Numbered from the stretch's first letter, positions 24,298-33,392 are shown. The stretch: 64,000 bases of DNA from Plantactinospora soyae (GCF_014874095.1 NZ_JADBEB010000001.1:2108001-2172000), one strand, 5' to 3'. Translations and numbers: made by a program. The notes: generated by a model not told the origin, from the letters alone.

Positions 24298-25122
24298 GTG
24301 ACGGTTGATCTCGCCCGACCACTTGCCCGCCGGGTGCTGGGCATCGAGGTGCTGTTGGTCCTCGGGCTGTCCCTCGGCCAGTCCGCGGTCTACTCGGCGG
24401 TGACGATCATCGCCCGGTTGACCGCCGACCAGCCGCTGTCCCAGCAGACCGCCACGCTGAACGCCTCCCAGTCGACACGTCACTGGCTCGACCTCACCTA
24501 CCAGCTCCTGGGCATCTTCTTCGCCCTCGTGCCGGTGCTGCTCGCCGTACACCTGCTCAACCGGGACCGGTCGCTCGACCGGGACGGGCTGCTGCGCCGG
24601 GACGGAGTGCTCGACCAGGGCCGGGGCGGTGCGCGGTGGGTACTCGGGCTGGACGGGCGGCGGCCCGGCCGGGATCTCGCCTGGGGGGCGGCCCTCGCCG
24701 CCTCGATCGGGCTACCCGGCCTCGGCCTGTTCTGGATCGCCGCACACCTGGGCGTCAACGCCACCGTGGTCCCGGCGAACCTGCCCGATCTCTGGTGGGC
24801 GGTGCCGGTGCTCGTCCTCTCCGCCGCGCAGAACGCCATCCTCGAAGAGGTCGTGGTGGTCGGCTACCTGATGACACGGCTGCGGGAGCTGAACTGGCGG
24901 ATCGGCGCCGTGATCGCGACCAGTGCCCTGCTGCGCGGCTCGTACCACCTCTACCAGGGCTTCGGCGCGTTCCTCGGCAACGCGGTGATGGGGGTCGTCT
25001 TCGCGCTGTTCTTCCTGCGTACCAAGCGGGTGCTTCCGTTGGTGGTGGCGCACACCCTGCTGGACGTGGTCGCCTTCGTCGGTTACGCGCTGCTGCCGCC
25101 CAGCTGGTTCGACTGGTTGTAG
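24298..25122 (+). CDS. CPBP-family intramembrane metalloprotease (Abi/CAAX type)
   Basis: A 274-residue multi-pass membrane protein. The CPBP motifs are present: the double Glu in NAILEEVVVVGYL, the histidine in RGSYHLYQGFGA and the last helix VVAHTLLDVVAF. These proteases act within the membrane; substrates in actinobacteria are unknown. GTG 24298 (VTVDLARPLARR) is the first start giving a clean N-terminal membrane helix; the longer frame runs through the divergent flavohemoglobin promoter. Its 3' end overlaps the convergent H1-like gene by 40 bases. Confidence 0.83.
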   Translation: MTVDLARPLARRVLGIEVLLVLGLSLGQSAVYSAVTIIARLTADQPLSQQTATLNASQSTRHWLDLTYQLLGIFFALVPVLLAVHLLNRDRSLDRDGLLRRDGVLDQGRGGARWVLGLDGRRPGRDLAWGAALAASIGLPGLGLFWIAAHLGVNATVVPANLPDLWWAVPVLVLSAAQNAILEEVVVVGYLMTRLRELNWRIGAVIATSALLRGSYHLYQGFGAFLGNAVMGVVFALFFLRTKRVLPLVVAHTLLDVVAFVGYALLPPSWFDWL

Positions 25123-26765
25123 GGCAGCGCTGGCGGACCGGCCGTACCCGCACCAGCGGCGGGCGGATCGGCGGAGCGCGGACCGGTGGCGGTGGTTCGG
25201 TAGTGCGCCGTGGCCCGGGCGGCGACCCGCTCGGTGGCGGCCGAACTCGCCAGCGCGGTGACCAGCGTCGTCGCCCCCGGCAGTCGCCGTACGGCCAGCC
25301 GTAGCGCCAGCCAGTTCACGCTCCGGGCGACGATCGGCGCACCGAGCCGCCAGCCGGCCTCCGCCAACCGCGGCGACGACCCGTCCGGCCCGCCGCGCAG
25401 TGCCGCAGCGGCCGCGTCCAGGGCAGCTCGGGCGCTTTCCCCGTCCGGATGGACCCGAGTCAGCACCAGCAGCTCGGCGGCCCGGTCCGGAGCGGTCGGA
25501 TCATGACCGTGCGCGGCGGCCAGGTGCAGCACCAGGCCGGCCTGTGCCCAGGTGACGACCGCCAGCTCCGCGAACGGGGCGAGCAGCCCGGTCGCCATCG
25601 ACAGGGCGCCGCCGGCGGCGGCGAGTCGGACGTACCGCTGGGTGGCCAGCCGGGCGAGACCGTCGGGGGTGGCGCTCGGATAGGCCGTCCGGACCCGCGC
25701 CGCCCAGGACAGGGCCGCCGGCCCCAACTCGCGTACGGCGGCCAGGGCGAGCAACTCCGGCGCGTACCCGGGGTGGTCGAGAACGTGCCGCACCGTCGAG
25801 CGCGGCGACCCTGACGAAGGGGTACGGCCGCCAGCCGCTCGATCCGGCAGCTCGGCGTCCACCCGAAGGACGTCAACCTCGTCGGGTACACGGGTGCCGT
25901 CGACCGCACCGGTCGGCTCGTCGACGACCTCGGTCTCGACCGCCTCGCGGGCGGTGGTGTGGACGGGGGGCGTGGAGTCGGCTGCCGGCGTACCCGATGA
26001 TTCGCTTGTCGGGAAGTCGGCGTTGGCGGGTCCGGGCGAGGTTTCGGCCGGAGGGGTGGCAGGGCCGCCGACCGACTCTGCCGGCCCCGGCGTCGGATCG
26101 TCCGGTGAAGTCGTCGGCGCCGCCGACGGTGCCGGTGGCGGCGCCGCGACCCTGGTCGTTGCGGAGGTGGTCGTGGCCTTCCTCACAGCGGGCGCCTTGG
26201 CGGCGGTCTTCTTCGCGGCGGTGGTCTTCTCGGCGGTGGTGGCCTTCTTCGCGACCGCGGTCCTGGCTGCGGTGGCCTTCTTGGCGGTGGTCTTCTTCTC
26301 GGCGCCGGCCCTCTGGGCGGGCTTGGCCGCCTTCTTGGCGGCGGTCGTCTTCCGGGGAGCCGGTGCCGTTGCCTGGCTGGAAGGGGTCGGCTCGTCCTGG
26401 CCACTCGGAGTGGAGTCCTCAGCCTGCGAAGATTCCGGCGCTGGCGTGGTCGGCTGATCGCCCCGTTCGGCACCGGGCTCCGGCGAGTTCTCCCCGGTGA
26501 AGCCCGACCCGAGCGGGGGGAACACGGGCGGCCGAACGGTGGAACCGGTGGACGGCGGCGGCAGTTCGGGCTCGGTCGGCGGCTGGAAGAGCACCGCCGG
26601 CGGTGTCTGCCGGGTACGCGGCCGGGGCGGCTTGGGCGGCTCGCCCGTTGACTCCGGGTCCGGCTCCGGCGGGGACGTGAAGGCGGCCCTGGTCCGGCCG
26701 GAGCCACGCGTCGACTTCGGTTCCGGGCGGCGGCGTGGGGGTTCGGTGGACGGCTGCTCCTCCAT
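25083..26765 (-). CDS. Histone-H1-like Ala/Lys/Pro-rich protein with helical C-terminal domain
   Basis: A 560-residue protein. The first 330 residues are low-complexity. A Pro/Ser/Glu-rich stretch precedes a block of AKK-type repeats (KKTTAKKATAARTAVAKKAT, KKTAAKAPAVRKA) like eukaryotic histone H1 tails and actinobacterial nucleoid proteins, and a Ser/Pro/Thr linker follows. From about residue 335 a folded Ala/Leu-rich helical region continues to the end (HPGYAPELLALAAVREL). ATG 26763-26765 is the only sensible start. A DNA-binding role for the basic block is inference. Confidence 0.75.
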   Translation of the reverse strand: MEEQPSTEPPRRRPEPKSTRGSGRTRAAFTSPPEPDPESTGEPPKPPRPRTRQTPPAVLFQPPTEPELPPPSTGSTVRPPVFPPLGSGFTGENSPEPGAERGDQPTTPAPESSQAEDSTPSGQDEPTPSSQATAPAPRKTTAAKKAAKPAQRAGAEKKTTAKKATAARTAVAKKATTAEKTTAAKKTAAKAPAVRKATTTSATTRVAAPPPAPSAAPTTSPDDPTPGPAESVGGPATPPAETSPGPANADFPTSESSGTPAADSTPPVHTTAREAVETEVVDEPTGAVDGTRVPDEVDVLRVDAELPDRAAGGRTPSSGSPRSTVRHVLDHPGYAPELLALAAVRELGPAALSWAARVRTAYPSATPDGLARLATQRYVRLAAAGGALSMATGLLAPFAELAVVTWAQAGLVLHLAAAHGHDPTAPDRAAELLVLTRVHPDGESARAALDAAAAALRGGPDGSSPRLAEAGWRLGAPIVARSVNWLALRLAVRRLPGATTLVTALASSAATERVAARATAHYRTTATGPRSADPPAAGAGTAGPPALPYNQSNQLGGSSA

Positions 26766-26936
26766 ATCACGCGAGCCTAGTCGTGTCCGTGGATCGGCAC
26801 CGAACAGAAATCGGCCGAGGTTGCGGCCGGGATGATCAGGGCGGCGGGTGCCGTCGCGGGCCCGACGGGGAAGTCGTTTTGCCCCTCCGGGTGGCTGCCC
26901 TGTATCCTCGACCGACGTGGTCTGCTGACCACGCAG

Positions 26937-27027
26937 GGAGACTTCGCCTAGTCTGGTCTATGGCGCCGCACTGCTAATGCGGTTGGGGTCTTAAAGCCCC
27001 TCCCGGGTTCGAATCCCGGAGTCTCCG
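26937..27027 (+). tRNA. tRNA-Ser (anticodon GCT)
   Basis: A 91-base type II tRNA. The acceptor GGAGACT pairs with AGTCTCC. The anticodon loop CTGCTAA gives GCT, with stem CCGCA/TGCGG, a long variable arm, and T arm CCGGGTTCGAATCCCGG. Confidence 0.95.
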
Positions 27028-27061
27028 CGCTATGGCCGGTGTGTAGACTGGCCCGGCACCT

Positions 27062-27134
27062 GCGCCCGTAGCTCAACGGATAGAGCATCTGACTACGGAT
27101 CAGAAGGTTAGGGGTTCGAATCCCTTCGGGCGCG
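27062..27134 (+). tRNA. tRNA-Arg (anticodon ACG)
   Basis: A 73-base tRNA. The acceptor GCGCCCG pairs with CGGGCGC. The anticodon stem-loop TCTGA-CTACGGA-TCAGA gives ACG. The T arm AGGGGTTCGAATCCCTT is present. Its 3' end borders the accessory region with the integrase remnant, suggesting past use as an attachment site. Confidence 0.96.
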
Positions 27135-27144
27135 CCTTCTTGAA

Positions 27145-27176
27145 CAGGGAAGATAGCCGACCAGCTATCTTCCCTG
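27145..27176 (+). terminator. Hairpin after tRNA-Arg
   Basis: Perfect 13-bp arms (CAGGGAAGATAGC and complement, 27145-27157 and 27164-27176) with loop CGACCA begin ten bases after the tRNA. There is no following T tract. Confidence 0.8.
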
Positions 27177-27428
27177 AGGCCATGTGAGTCACGTCTGCGA
27201 CCCACGCGCAAGGCTCCGTTTGGCCCCGCTGAGCTGGTCGATCGCGCCAGCGCGCAGCGGTTCGAAGAGGGTGCGTGCGAAGAGCCCGATTCCCTAGCTT
27301 TTGGTCGTAGTTAGATGCATGTCTATCTTGTTGGGGATAGATTTTGCAGCTTGACTATGGAATCAGGAACTATGAGCGCAATGTTCGATTCTGGGACCGG
27401 GTTGTAGAAGACCGATCAACCCGAGGGG

Positions 27429-27757
27429 CCGGGGACGCCTCTTTTCGTGCACGCGAATGGCCGCCCGGTTAGCCCGGACTGGCTGACCCGCCGGTTCGCG
27501 AAGCTGGTCAAGCAACTGGGCTGCCACCGGTGCGGTTGCATGACCTGCGGCACGCCGCTGCGGGACTGGCCTCGGCGGCTGGGGTGGACCTGAAGATGAT
27601 CCAGCACGACATGGGGCACGCCAGCCCGGCGACCACAGCGGAAACCTACATCTACATATTCAAGAAGATGGCTAAGGAGGCGGTGCGCGCCAGCGCCGCG
27701 TTGCTGCTGTCCCACGCGAGGGTCCGTATGTCGCTGGAGGGCACCTCTCAGGCGTGA
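27429..27757 (+). pseudogene. Tyrosine recombinase (integrase) C-terminal remnant
   Basis: Only the last 110 residues of a roughly 400-residue integrase remain. The first part reads LFVHANGRPVSPDWLTRRF and AKLVKQLG. A missing base near 27519-27522 then shifts the frame to LPPVRLHDLRHAAAGLASAA, VDLKMIQHDMGH and TAETYIYIFKKM. The Arg of HDLRH, the HxxR-like GHAS region and the Tyr in ETYIYIF mark the catalytic core. It lies 295 bases downstream of tRNA-Arg, the usual site for such an element. The frameshift and N-terminal loss make it inactive. Confidence 0.85.
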
Positions 27758-27801
27758 CTCGGCTGGCTAGCAGCCTTCAGCGTCCCCCAATGGGCGCTCT
27801 G

Positions 27802-28527
27802 TCAGCTGAGGTTGAGAAGGGCGCTCTGGTCGACGACGATGGCGTGCGCGACGTCGGTGAGCTTTTTGTTGTTGCCTCGGGCGTAGGTGCGGATGCGGGT
27901 GAACGCCTCATCGACGCTGATTTGGTGGGCTTGGGCGACGGCACCTTTGGCTTGTTCGATCACGATCCGGCTGTTCAGGGCGCCCTGTAGTTGCTCGGTC
28001 AGGACTTCGCTGCGGTGGATGGCGCGTTCCTGCAGCAACGCGATCGCGGCGATGTCCGCGAGGGACTGCACGATTGGCACGTCCGCACCGTCGAAGTCAC
28101 CGCCTTCAGTGTCGCCAAACACGTTCAACGCCCCGATGGTCTGGCTGCGTAGCCGCATCGGGAAGGCGTGTACGGATTGGAATCCGGTGGCGGTGGCGCG
28201 GGGGGCGAAGCGGGGCCACCGGGGGGCGGCTTCGCCGAGGTTCACGTTGATGACAGGCTGCCCGGTGCGGAACGCTTCCAGGCAGGGCCCCTCGCGGGTT
28301 TGCAGTTGGAACAGTTCGAGGAGTTTGACGTTCTCGTTGGAGCCTGCCATGAACTCGAGGCGGCCGTCCTTGTCGGCCAGGACCAGTCCGACGGCGGCGG
28401 CGCCGACCAGGTCGGCGGTCCGGTCGGTGAGCATGTGCAGGAACTCCAGCAGGTCGAACTCGTCGACCAGGGTGTCGGCGACCTCGACGAAGATCGTCGC
28501 GAGCCGTTCGGCGGAAACGGTGGTCAT
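27802..28527 (-). CDS. GAF and ANTAR domain antiterminator-type regulator
   Basis: A 241-residue protein. A GAF sensor (about 15-165; TREGPCLEAFRTGQPVINVN, FPMRLRSQTIGALNVFGD) precedes an ANTAR RNA-binding helix bundle (about 175-235; LNSRIVIEQAKGAVAQ, VDEAFTRIRTYARGNNKKL). ANTAR proteins bind nascent RNA to prevent termination. ATG 28525-28527 follows GGAGG. It is directly downstream of a second gene with the same architecture, 37 bases away, so they are probably co-transcribed. Confidence 0.9.
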   Translation of the reverse strand: MTTVSAERLATIFVEVADTLVDEFDLLEFLHMLTDRTADLVGAAAVGLVLADKDGRLEFMAGSNENVKLLELFQLQTREGPCLEAFRTGQPVINVNLGEAAPRWPRFAPRATATGFQSVHAFPMRLRSQTIGALNVFGDTEGGDFDGADVPIVQSLADIAAIALLQERAIHRSEVLTEQLQGALNSRIVIEQAKGAVAQAHQISVDEAFTRIRTYARGNNKKLTDVAHAIVVDQSALLNLS

Positions 28528-28564
28528 GCCTGCCTCCCGGCATCGATGCGTGGATACCACACGG

Positions 28565-29290
28565 TCATCGGTGGTCTCGGTCGAACTGCAACCTGCGGGC
28601 TACCACGTCATGGGCGACATCACCCAGGCCACGACTCTCGGCGTACGCGTAGGCCCGCATCCTTGCCATGGCCTCACTGAGTGTCCCTCCGATCTGCACC
28701 ATGACCATGCCTTGGGCCTGGAACAGTTCCGCCCGGTAGCCGACCGCGTCGGCCACACCATCGTCGGTGTCGACGTCGCTGGTGGCTTCGTGCTGGTCGA
28801 GCAGGGCCTCCAGAGTGAGGTCGGCGAAGGTCATCGCGTCGCTGAGCTGGGCACCCGACAGTGCCCCGGGGTGTTCGCGGAAGACGTCCAGGACACCCAG
28901 ACGGGCGGCGCCCATCTGGAGCGGGAACGCGAACACGGCTCGGACGCCGCTGTCGTGAGCGGCGGGACCGTACATCGGCCAGCGGGCGGCCGCGTCGTGG
29001 GCGAGGTCTGGGATCAGGACCGGGCGGCGGGAGTCGAAAGCATCGATGCAGGGACCTTCACCGAGGACGAACTGAAGTTCCTCGATCCGCTCGCTGTGTG
29101 GGTCGGAGGCCGCACATACCCCGCGTACACCGTTGTCGGTCAACACGCTGATCCCGGTCCCGGACGCCGACAACGTTCGGGCGGCGGTCTGACACACCCG
29201 CTGGAGGTAGTCGTTGGTGCTGTGGGACTGGCCCGGCTGCGCCGCGATGAGGTTCCTGATCGCGGTGACCCGGTCAGCCACCACGTACAC
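28565..29290 (-). CDS. Second GAF and ANTAR domain regulator
   Basis: A 241-residue protein with a GAF domain (LGEGPCIDAFDSRRPVLIPD, FPLQMGAARLGVLDVF) and C-terminal ANTAR (ELFQAQGMVMVQIGGTLSEA, MARMRAYAYAESRGL). It is related to but clearly diverged from the following GAF-ANTAR gene. GTG 29288-29290 is the first of three clustered GTGs and no strong ribosome binding site is seen, so the start is uncertain by a few codons. Promoter sequences were not identifiable upstream. Confidence 0.85.
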   Translation of the reverse strand: MYVVADRVTAIRNLIAAQPGQSHSTNDYLQRVCQTAARTLSASGTGISVLTDNGVRGVCAASDPHSERIEELQFVLGEGPCIDAFDSRRPVLIPDLAHDAAARWPMYGPAAHDSGVRAVFAFPLQMGAARLGVLDVFREHPGALSGAQLSDAMTFADLTLEALLDQHEATSDVDTDDGVADAVGYRAELFQAQGMVMVQIGGTLSEAMARMRAYAYAESRGLGDVAHDVVARRLQFDRDHR

Positions 29291-29589
29291 CGGAGCAGAA
29301 CAGCGGCTCGGTTCGGCGGCACAGCGTCGCCGTGGGAATACCGGAAATGGGAGCTGGCACGGCTACACCTCTGCGGCGGATGAAGTGACCGCCGGGGCTC
29401 GGGCAGTAGGACCGGATGGTCCGATCCTGCTGAAATCATACTCGCCCTGACGAATCTTGCAGATGCGTGCACCAGAAGCGTCGGCCGGCTTGCCGGTAAT
29501 CACACCCCGGGGCATGATGCTTGATGCGGCTCCAGGTGGTGGGCCGTTGCCCCGGACCCGGCATGTCACACGCCACGCAAGGCGGGACC

Positions 29590-29955
29590 ATGCCTCAGAA
29601 CTCCGACGGCTTCTACCAGGAATCCGATCACGGTCTGACCGTCACCGCTCGCACTCTGCCCGGCGGCGATCGCCGTACCTACCTGTGCCTGGCCGGCGAG
29701 ATCGACATTGCGTCATCTGCGGTCCTGTCCAAGACCGTCGACTGGCTGACCGCGTTGGCGCCGGTCAGCGTGCTGGTGGACCTCGCCGAGCTCACCTTCG
29801 CCTGCTCGACGCTACCCAACTTCGTCGTACGAGTCCGCCAAGCGGTGCCGGACGACGCCGAGCTCATTCTGTGGCGGGCCAGGCCGGCGACCGAATGGAT
29901 GTTACGGGTCACCGACATGGCAACCATCGCCACTATCCGCGACGAGCCCCACTGA
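29590..29955 (+). CDS. STAS-domain protein (anti-sigma-factor antagonist-like)
   Basis: A 121-residue single STAS domain: GDRRTYLCLAGEIDIASSAV, then VSVLVDLAELTFACSTLPNF. In classical antagonists the serine that is phosphorylated sits in a DSSGL-like loop; here the loop reads ACSTLPN, so switching by phosphorylation is uncertain. ATG 29590 follows AAGGCGGG. It is divergent from the GAF-ANTAR pair, in a stress-signalling setting. Confidence 0.8.
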   Translation: MPQNSDGFYQESDHGLTVTARTLPGGDRRTYLCLAGEIDIASSAVLSKTVDWLTALAPVSVLVDLAELTFACSTLPNFVVRVRQAVPDDAELILWRARPATEWMLRVTDMATIATIRDEPH

Positions 29956-30319
29956 TGCCCCACCACGCTCGTCTTGAGTCCATGCCTGCCAAGTACGGAA
30001 TGAACCCATCCTTTGATATGCGTCGGTGCTCACCGAGCATGCGCGAGCGTCGGTCCGCGGAAGTGATGCCCGCAGTTGATCTTTACCTGACTCTTGGCGG
30101 ACATCATTAGCTTGATCAGCCCTTTGCTCGCTGTCAGCAGCTCGGCCACGTCGTCGTTCGGCTCGGCGTCGTCGAGCACGCATCTGGCCTACGGCGACGA
30201 GAGCGCCTACTGGCAGGTGTTGCGACGGGAGTGGTAGGTGCGTCGTTCTGATATGGACAACAACTGGTGACGCTACTGCCCACTGTTGCGCCACGAGTGA
30301 ATGACCGGGAGGAAGAATC
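29956..30319 (+). other. Intergenic stretch upstream of the desaturase
   Basis: I see no gene here. It is less GC-rich than the flanks, contains several short broken frames, and ends with the GGAGGAAG ribosome binding site of the desaturase. It probably contains that gene's promoter. Confidence 0.4.
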
Positions 30320-31387
30320 ATGACAACCGTCGGTTCGGTCATCGACCGGCCTGCCAGCGCGGCGCGCGGTAGCGACTACGGGCAGCTTCTGAAACGCGTC
30401 AAGGACGCTGGCCTATTGGACAGGAGGGCGGGCTACTACACGTTCAAGATCATGACGACCGTGCTGGCGTTCGCCGGCGCGTGGGTGGCGTTCGTGGTGA
30501 TCGGTCCGTCCTGGTGGCAACTGGGTACGGCCGCGTTGTTGGCGGTGCTGTACACCCAGGTCGCCTTCATCGGCCACGACGCTGGCCACAAGCAGATCTT
30601 CCGGACCCGGCGCGCGAACTACCTGCTCGGCGTGGCAGTGGGCAACCTGGGCGTCGGGCTGAGCTACGGGTGGTGGATCGACAAGCACAACCGACACCAT
30701 GCCCACCCCAACGAAGTCGGCAGCGATCCCGACATCGAACCAGGTGTGCTGGTCTTCACCGGGTGGCACGCCCCACTCCGCAGCAGGGCGCTCCGGCTCT
30801 GGCGGCGGCTACAGGCGTACATGTTCTTCCCGCTGCTGTTGCTCGAAGGACTGAACCTGCACGTCGCCAGCGTGCGGGCACTCGCTGGACCGACGGTCAG
30901 ATCCCGCGCCTACCGGGCGTTGGAGATCACCCTGTTCGCCGTGCACACCGTGGGCTACCTGACCATGGTGTTCCTGGTGCTCCCACCCTGGCAGGCGATC
31001 GCGTTCATCGCAGTCCACCAGGCCCTGTTCGGCCTCTACATGGGCTGCTCGTTCGCACCCAACCACAAGGGCATGCCCGTGCTGACCGCCGACGACGACC
31101 TGGACTACCTACGTCGACAGGTGCTCACCTCCCGCAACATCCGAGGCGGCCGGCTGGTGGACTTCCTCCTCGGCGGGCTGAACTACCAGATCGAACACCA
31201 CCTGTTCCCGAACATGCCGCGGCCCAACCTGCGCCGCTCGCAGCAACTGATCCGACGGTTCTGCGCCGAGCACGACGTCAGCTACACCGAGACCGGCCCG
31301 TTCGCCTCGTACCGGCAGGTCCTGCGCCACCTACACCAGGTCGGACGCCCAGACGCCGACCCCACACCCCTCACACAGGACGGCTGA
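30320..31387 (+). CDS. Membrane fatty-acid desaturase
   Basis: A 355-residue di-iron desaturase of the acyl-lipid/acyl-CoA type. The three histidine boxes are HDAGH (86-90), HNRHH (123-127) and QIEHHLFP near residue 293. Four hydrophobic spans place the active site at the cytoplasmic face. The QIEHH third box is typical of front-end-like and actinobacterial desaturases. ATG 30320 follows GGAGGAAG. It introduces a double bond into fatty acyl chains; regiospecificity cannot be told. The gene sits among GAF-ANTAR and STAS regulators in accessory DNA. Confidence 0.92.
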   Translation: MTTVGSVIDRPASAARGSDYGQLLKRVKDAGLLDRRAGYYTFKIMTTVLAFAGAWVAFVVIGPSWWQLGTAALLAVLYTQVAFIGHDAGHKQIFRTRRANYLLGVAVGNLGVGLSYGWWIDKHNRHHAHPNEVGSDPDIEPGVLVFTGWHAPLRSRALRLWRRLQAYMFFPLLLLEGLNLHVASVRALAGPTVRSRAYRALEITLFAVHTVGYLTMVFLVLPPWQAIAFIAVHQALFGLYMGCSFAPNHKGMPVLTADDDLDYLRRQVLTSRNIRGGRLVDFLLGGLNYQIEHHLFPNMPRPNLRRSQQLIRRFCAEHDVSYTETGPFASYRQVLRHLHQVGRPDADPTPLTQDG

Positions 31388-31389
31388 CC

Positions 31390-31680
31390 ATGCTTACCGC
31401 CACGCCACAGGCCACCATGATCCCGTCGTCACCGCCTCGCAACCTCGACTGGTACTCGCCCCTGTCCGAGCCAGCCGGGCCGTCCTGGACGGTGGATGAT
31501 GGCCCCGCTCCTGGGACCCGGTGGCCGAACTCCCCGGACTCCTCCTAATCCGGTCCAGCCGCTACGGACGGATCCGGAACGTGATACTCAACAACAGCGC
31601 CTGGGACAGCGCTTCCGCCGACTCGCAGTCGGCACGCACGTGGTCCGGGTGGCTGGTTCGACTTGCCCGCGACGGGGTGT
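31390..31680 (+). pseudogene. DUF5994-like gene, multiply frameshifted
   Basis: Three successive frames give pieces of one small protein. The first starts at ATG 31390 (MLTATPQATM, then LDWYSPLSEPAGPSWTVD). The second reads WPRSWDPVAELPGLLLIRSS and YGRIRNVILNNSAWD. The third reads RRLAVGTHVVRV. The order and content match DUF5994 proteins, which run VDGAWWPRS, then AELP, then WD, then RRL. At least two indels separate the pieces. It begins three bases after the desaturase stop, so it was once co-transcribed with it. Confidence 0.6.
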
Positions 31681-31716
31681 CGCGCGGCGAGCGGCGCCGG
31701 CCGTGTCTTCTGGCGC

Positions 31717-33078
31717 TCATCTGTCAGCCGCACCGCCGCCGACCGGTGCCCCCGGATCGGGCTTGACGGAGGTCGCGACCGGTGGTGGGTCATCCTGGTC
31801 AACGGGGGTCTCGCCTTGTGCGGTCTGCTCGGCCTCGGCCTGCTCGTCGTCGGCGGGTCGGGTGCCGGGCGGTTCGCGGTCGGGGGTGGGCTCGCCCTGC
31901 GGATGTGCGCTCAGGTAGCGCACGGCGGTGTTGGCCACAGCCAACACCGGTACGGCCACGAGCGCGCCGACGATGCCGGCGACGACGAGGCCGGTGGCGA
32001 TCGCGAGGATGACGGCGAGTGGATGCAGGGCCACGGCGCGGCCCATGATGAGCGGCTGCAGCACGTGGCCTTCCAGTTGTTGCACGCCGATGACGACGGC
32101 AAGGACGATGAGCGCGGTGACCGGGCCCTGGGTAACCAGCGCGACCAGGATGGCGACCGTGCCGGACAGGGTGGCGCCAATGACCGGGATGAAGGCGCCC
32201 AGGAACACCAGCGCGGCCAGCGGCAGCGCGAGGGGGACACGCAGCACGGCAAGCCCGATGCCAATGCCAACGGCGTCGACGATCGCCACCAGCACCGTGG
32301 CGCGGACGTACGAGCCCAGGGTGTGCCAGGAGTAGTGACCGGCGCGGGCCACCGGGACGCGGGCCGGGCGCGGCAGCAGGCGGCAGAGGAACCGCCAGAT
32401 CTGTGCCCCGTCGCGCAGAAAGAAGAACAGGGTGAACAGCACGAGGAAGAACCCGGCGACGACCTCGCCGACCGTCGTGGCCGTGCTCAACGCGCCGGAC
32501 GTGATCTCGCCCTGGTTCTCGGATACCTGCTGCTGCAGCCGTTCGAACCCCTGGGTGAGTTGCGCCTGCGACAGGTGCAAAGGACCGCGTGTGAGCCATG
32601 TCTGTACTTCGTTCACGCCGTCGCGGACCTGGGCCGACAGGTCGTCGAACTGCGAGATGACCGTCCCGACGATCAGCCCGAGGCCGCCGAACACGGCCGC
32701 CAGCCCACTGATGAGCACCGCGCCGGCCGCCAGGGAGCGGTTGACTCCCCGGTTGCGCAGCCCTCGGACGGCCGGCTCGAACAGGGCGGCGAGCAGCAGC
32801 GCCACCACCACCGGGATGACCACGATGCGCAGGATCGCAATCACTCTGATCAGCAGATAGGCGGCGGCAATAAACAAGATCAGCCGCCACGCCCACGCCC
32901 CGGCAATCCGCACGCCACGGGGGATACCATCGTCCACGGTCGGTGCCGGCTCGGCGACCGCCCGCCCGGTGGTAGCGCCTAACGTGCTGTCGATCTGGAA
33001 GGGCGGCAGCGAGCCGCCTTGCCGGGCAGTCGTCAACCGGGTACGCGCCCGCTCACGAACCGAACCGAACCACCTCAT
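31717..33078 (-). CDS. AI-2E-family transporter / permease (PerM-like)
   Basis: A 453-residue membrane protein with about eight helices. Family landmarks are VVIPVVVALLLAALFEPAVR, the long periplasmic loop with amphipathic helices (residues about 130-200), LFTLFFFLRDG, and the C-terminal GAFIPVIGATLSG and GVQQLEGHVLQPLIMG. The last 65 residues are a disordered acidic/Pro-rich tail. Members include AI-2 exporters and Na+/H+ antiporters; the substrate here is unknown. ATG 33076-33078 follows AAGGGGG. Confidence 0.88.
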   Translation of the reverse strand: MRWFGSVRERARTRLTTARQGGSLPPFQIDSTLGATTGRAVAEPAPTVDDGIPRGVRIAGAWAWRLILFIAAAYLLIRVIAILRIVVIPVVVALLLAALFEPAVRGLRNRGVNRSLAAGAVLISGLAAVFGGLGLIVGTVISQFDDLSAQVRDGVNEVQTWLTRGPLHLSQAQLTQGFERLQQQVSENQGEITSGALSTATTVGEVVAGFFLVLFTLFFFLRDGAQIWRFLCRLLPRPARVPVARAGHYSWHTLGSYVRATVLVAIVDAVGIGIGLAVLRVPLALPLAALVFLGAFIPVIGATLSGTVAILVALVTQGPVTALIVLAVVIGVQQLEGHVLQPLIMGRAVALHPLAVILAIATGLVVAGIVGALVAVPVLAVANTAVRYLSAHPQGEPTPDREPPGTRPADDEQAEAEQTAQGETPVDQDDPPPVATSVKPDPGAPVGGGAADR

Positions 33079-33392
33079 GGCAGCCCCCTTCCGACCCTCC
33101 CGTGAGCAGTACCCAAAACATGGCTGATCGTCACGTCACGGCTCGACCGTCTCAGGCGAGCGCAGCACTTCCCGAAGCGGACGGACGGGTGGCGACCGCA
33201 ACCACGTGCGACATGGGCGACCGGTGTCACGAAAGGCGGCGAGGTCGCAGAGATGGCCCGGGATCGGCCGCGACTGCTTGGCTGCGGTGTCGGTCAACGG
33301 CGGGTGGGCCTGGCTCGCCACCGGCGCCCGCATCGACGTGCCGAGGCCCGCCGCTGCCCGCCCCTCGCCCCAGGCGCTGAAAGACATTCCGA

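Noticed and set aside
25894-26457. Val/Ala-rich plus-strand frame resembling a membrane protein
   Set aside because: Antisense of the AKK-repeat region of the H1-like protein; lysine/alanine codons read backwards give hydrophobic runs.
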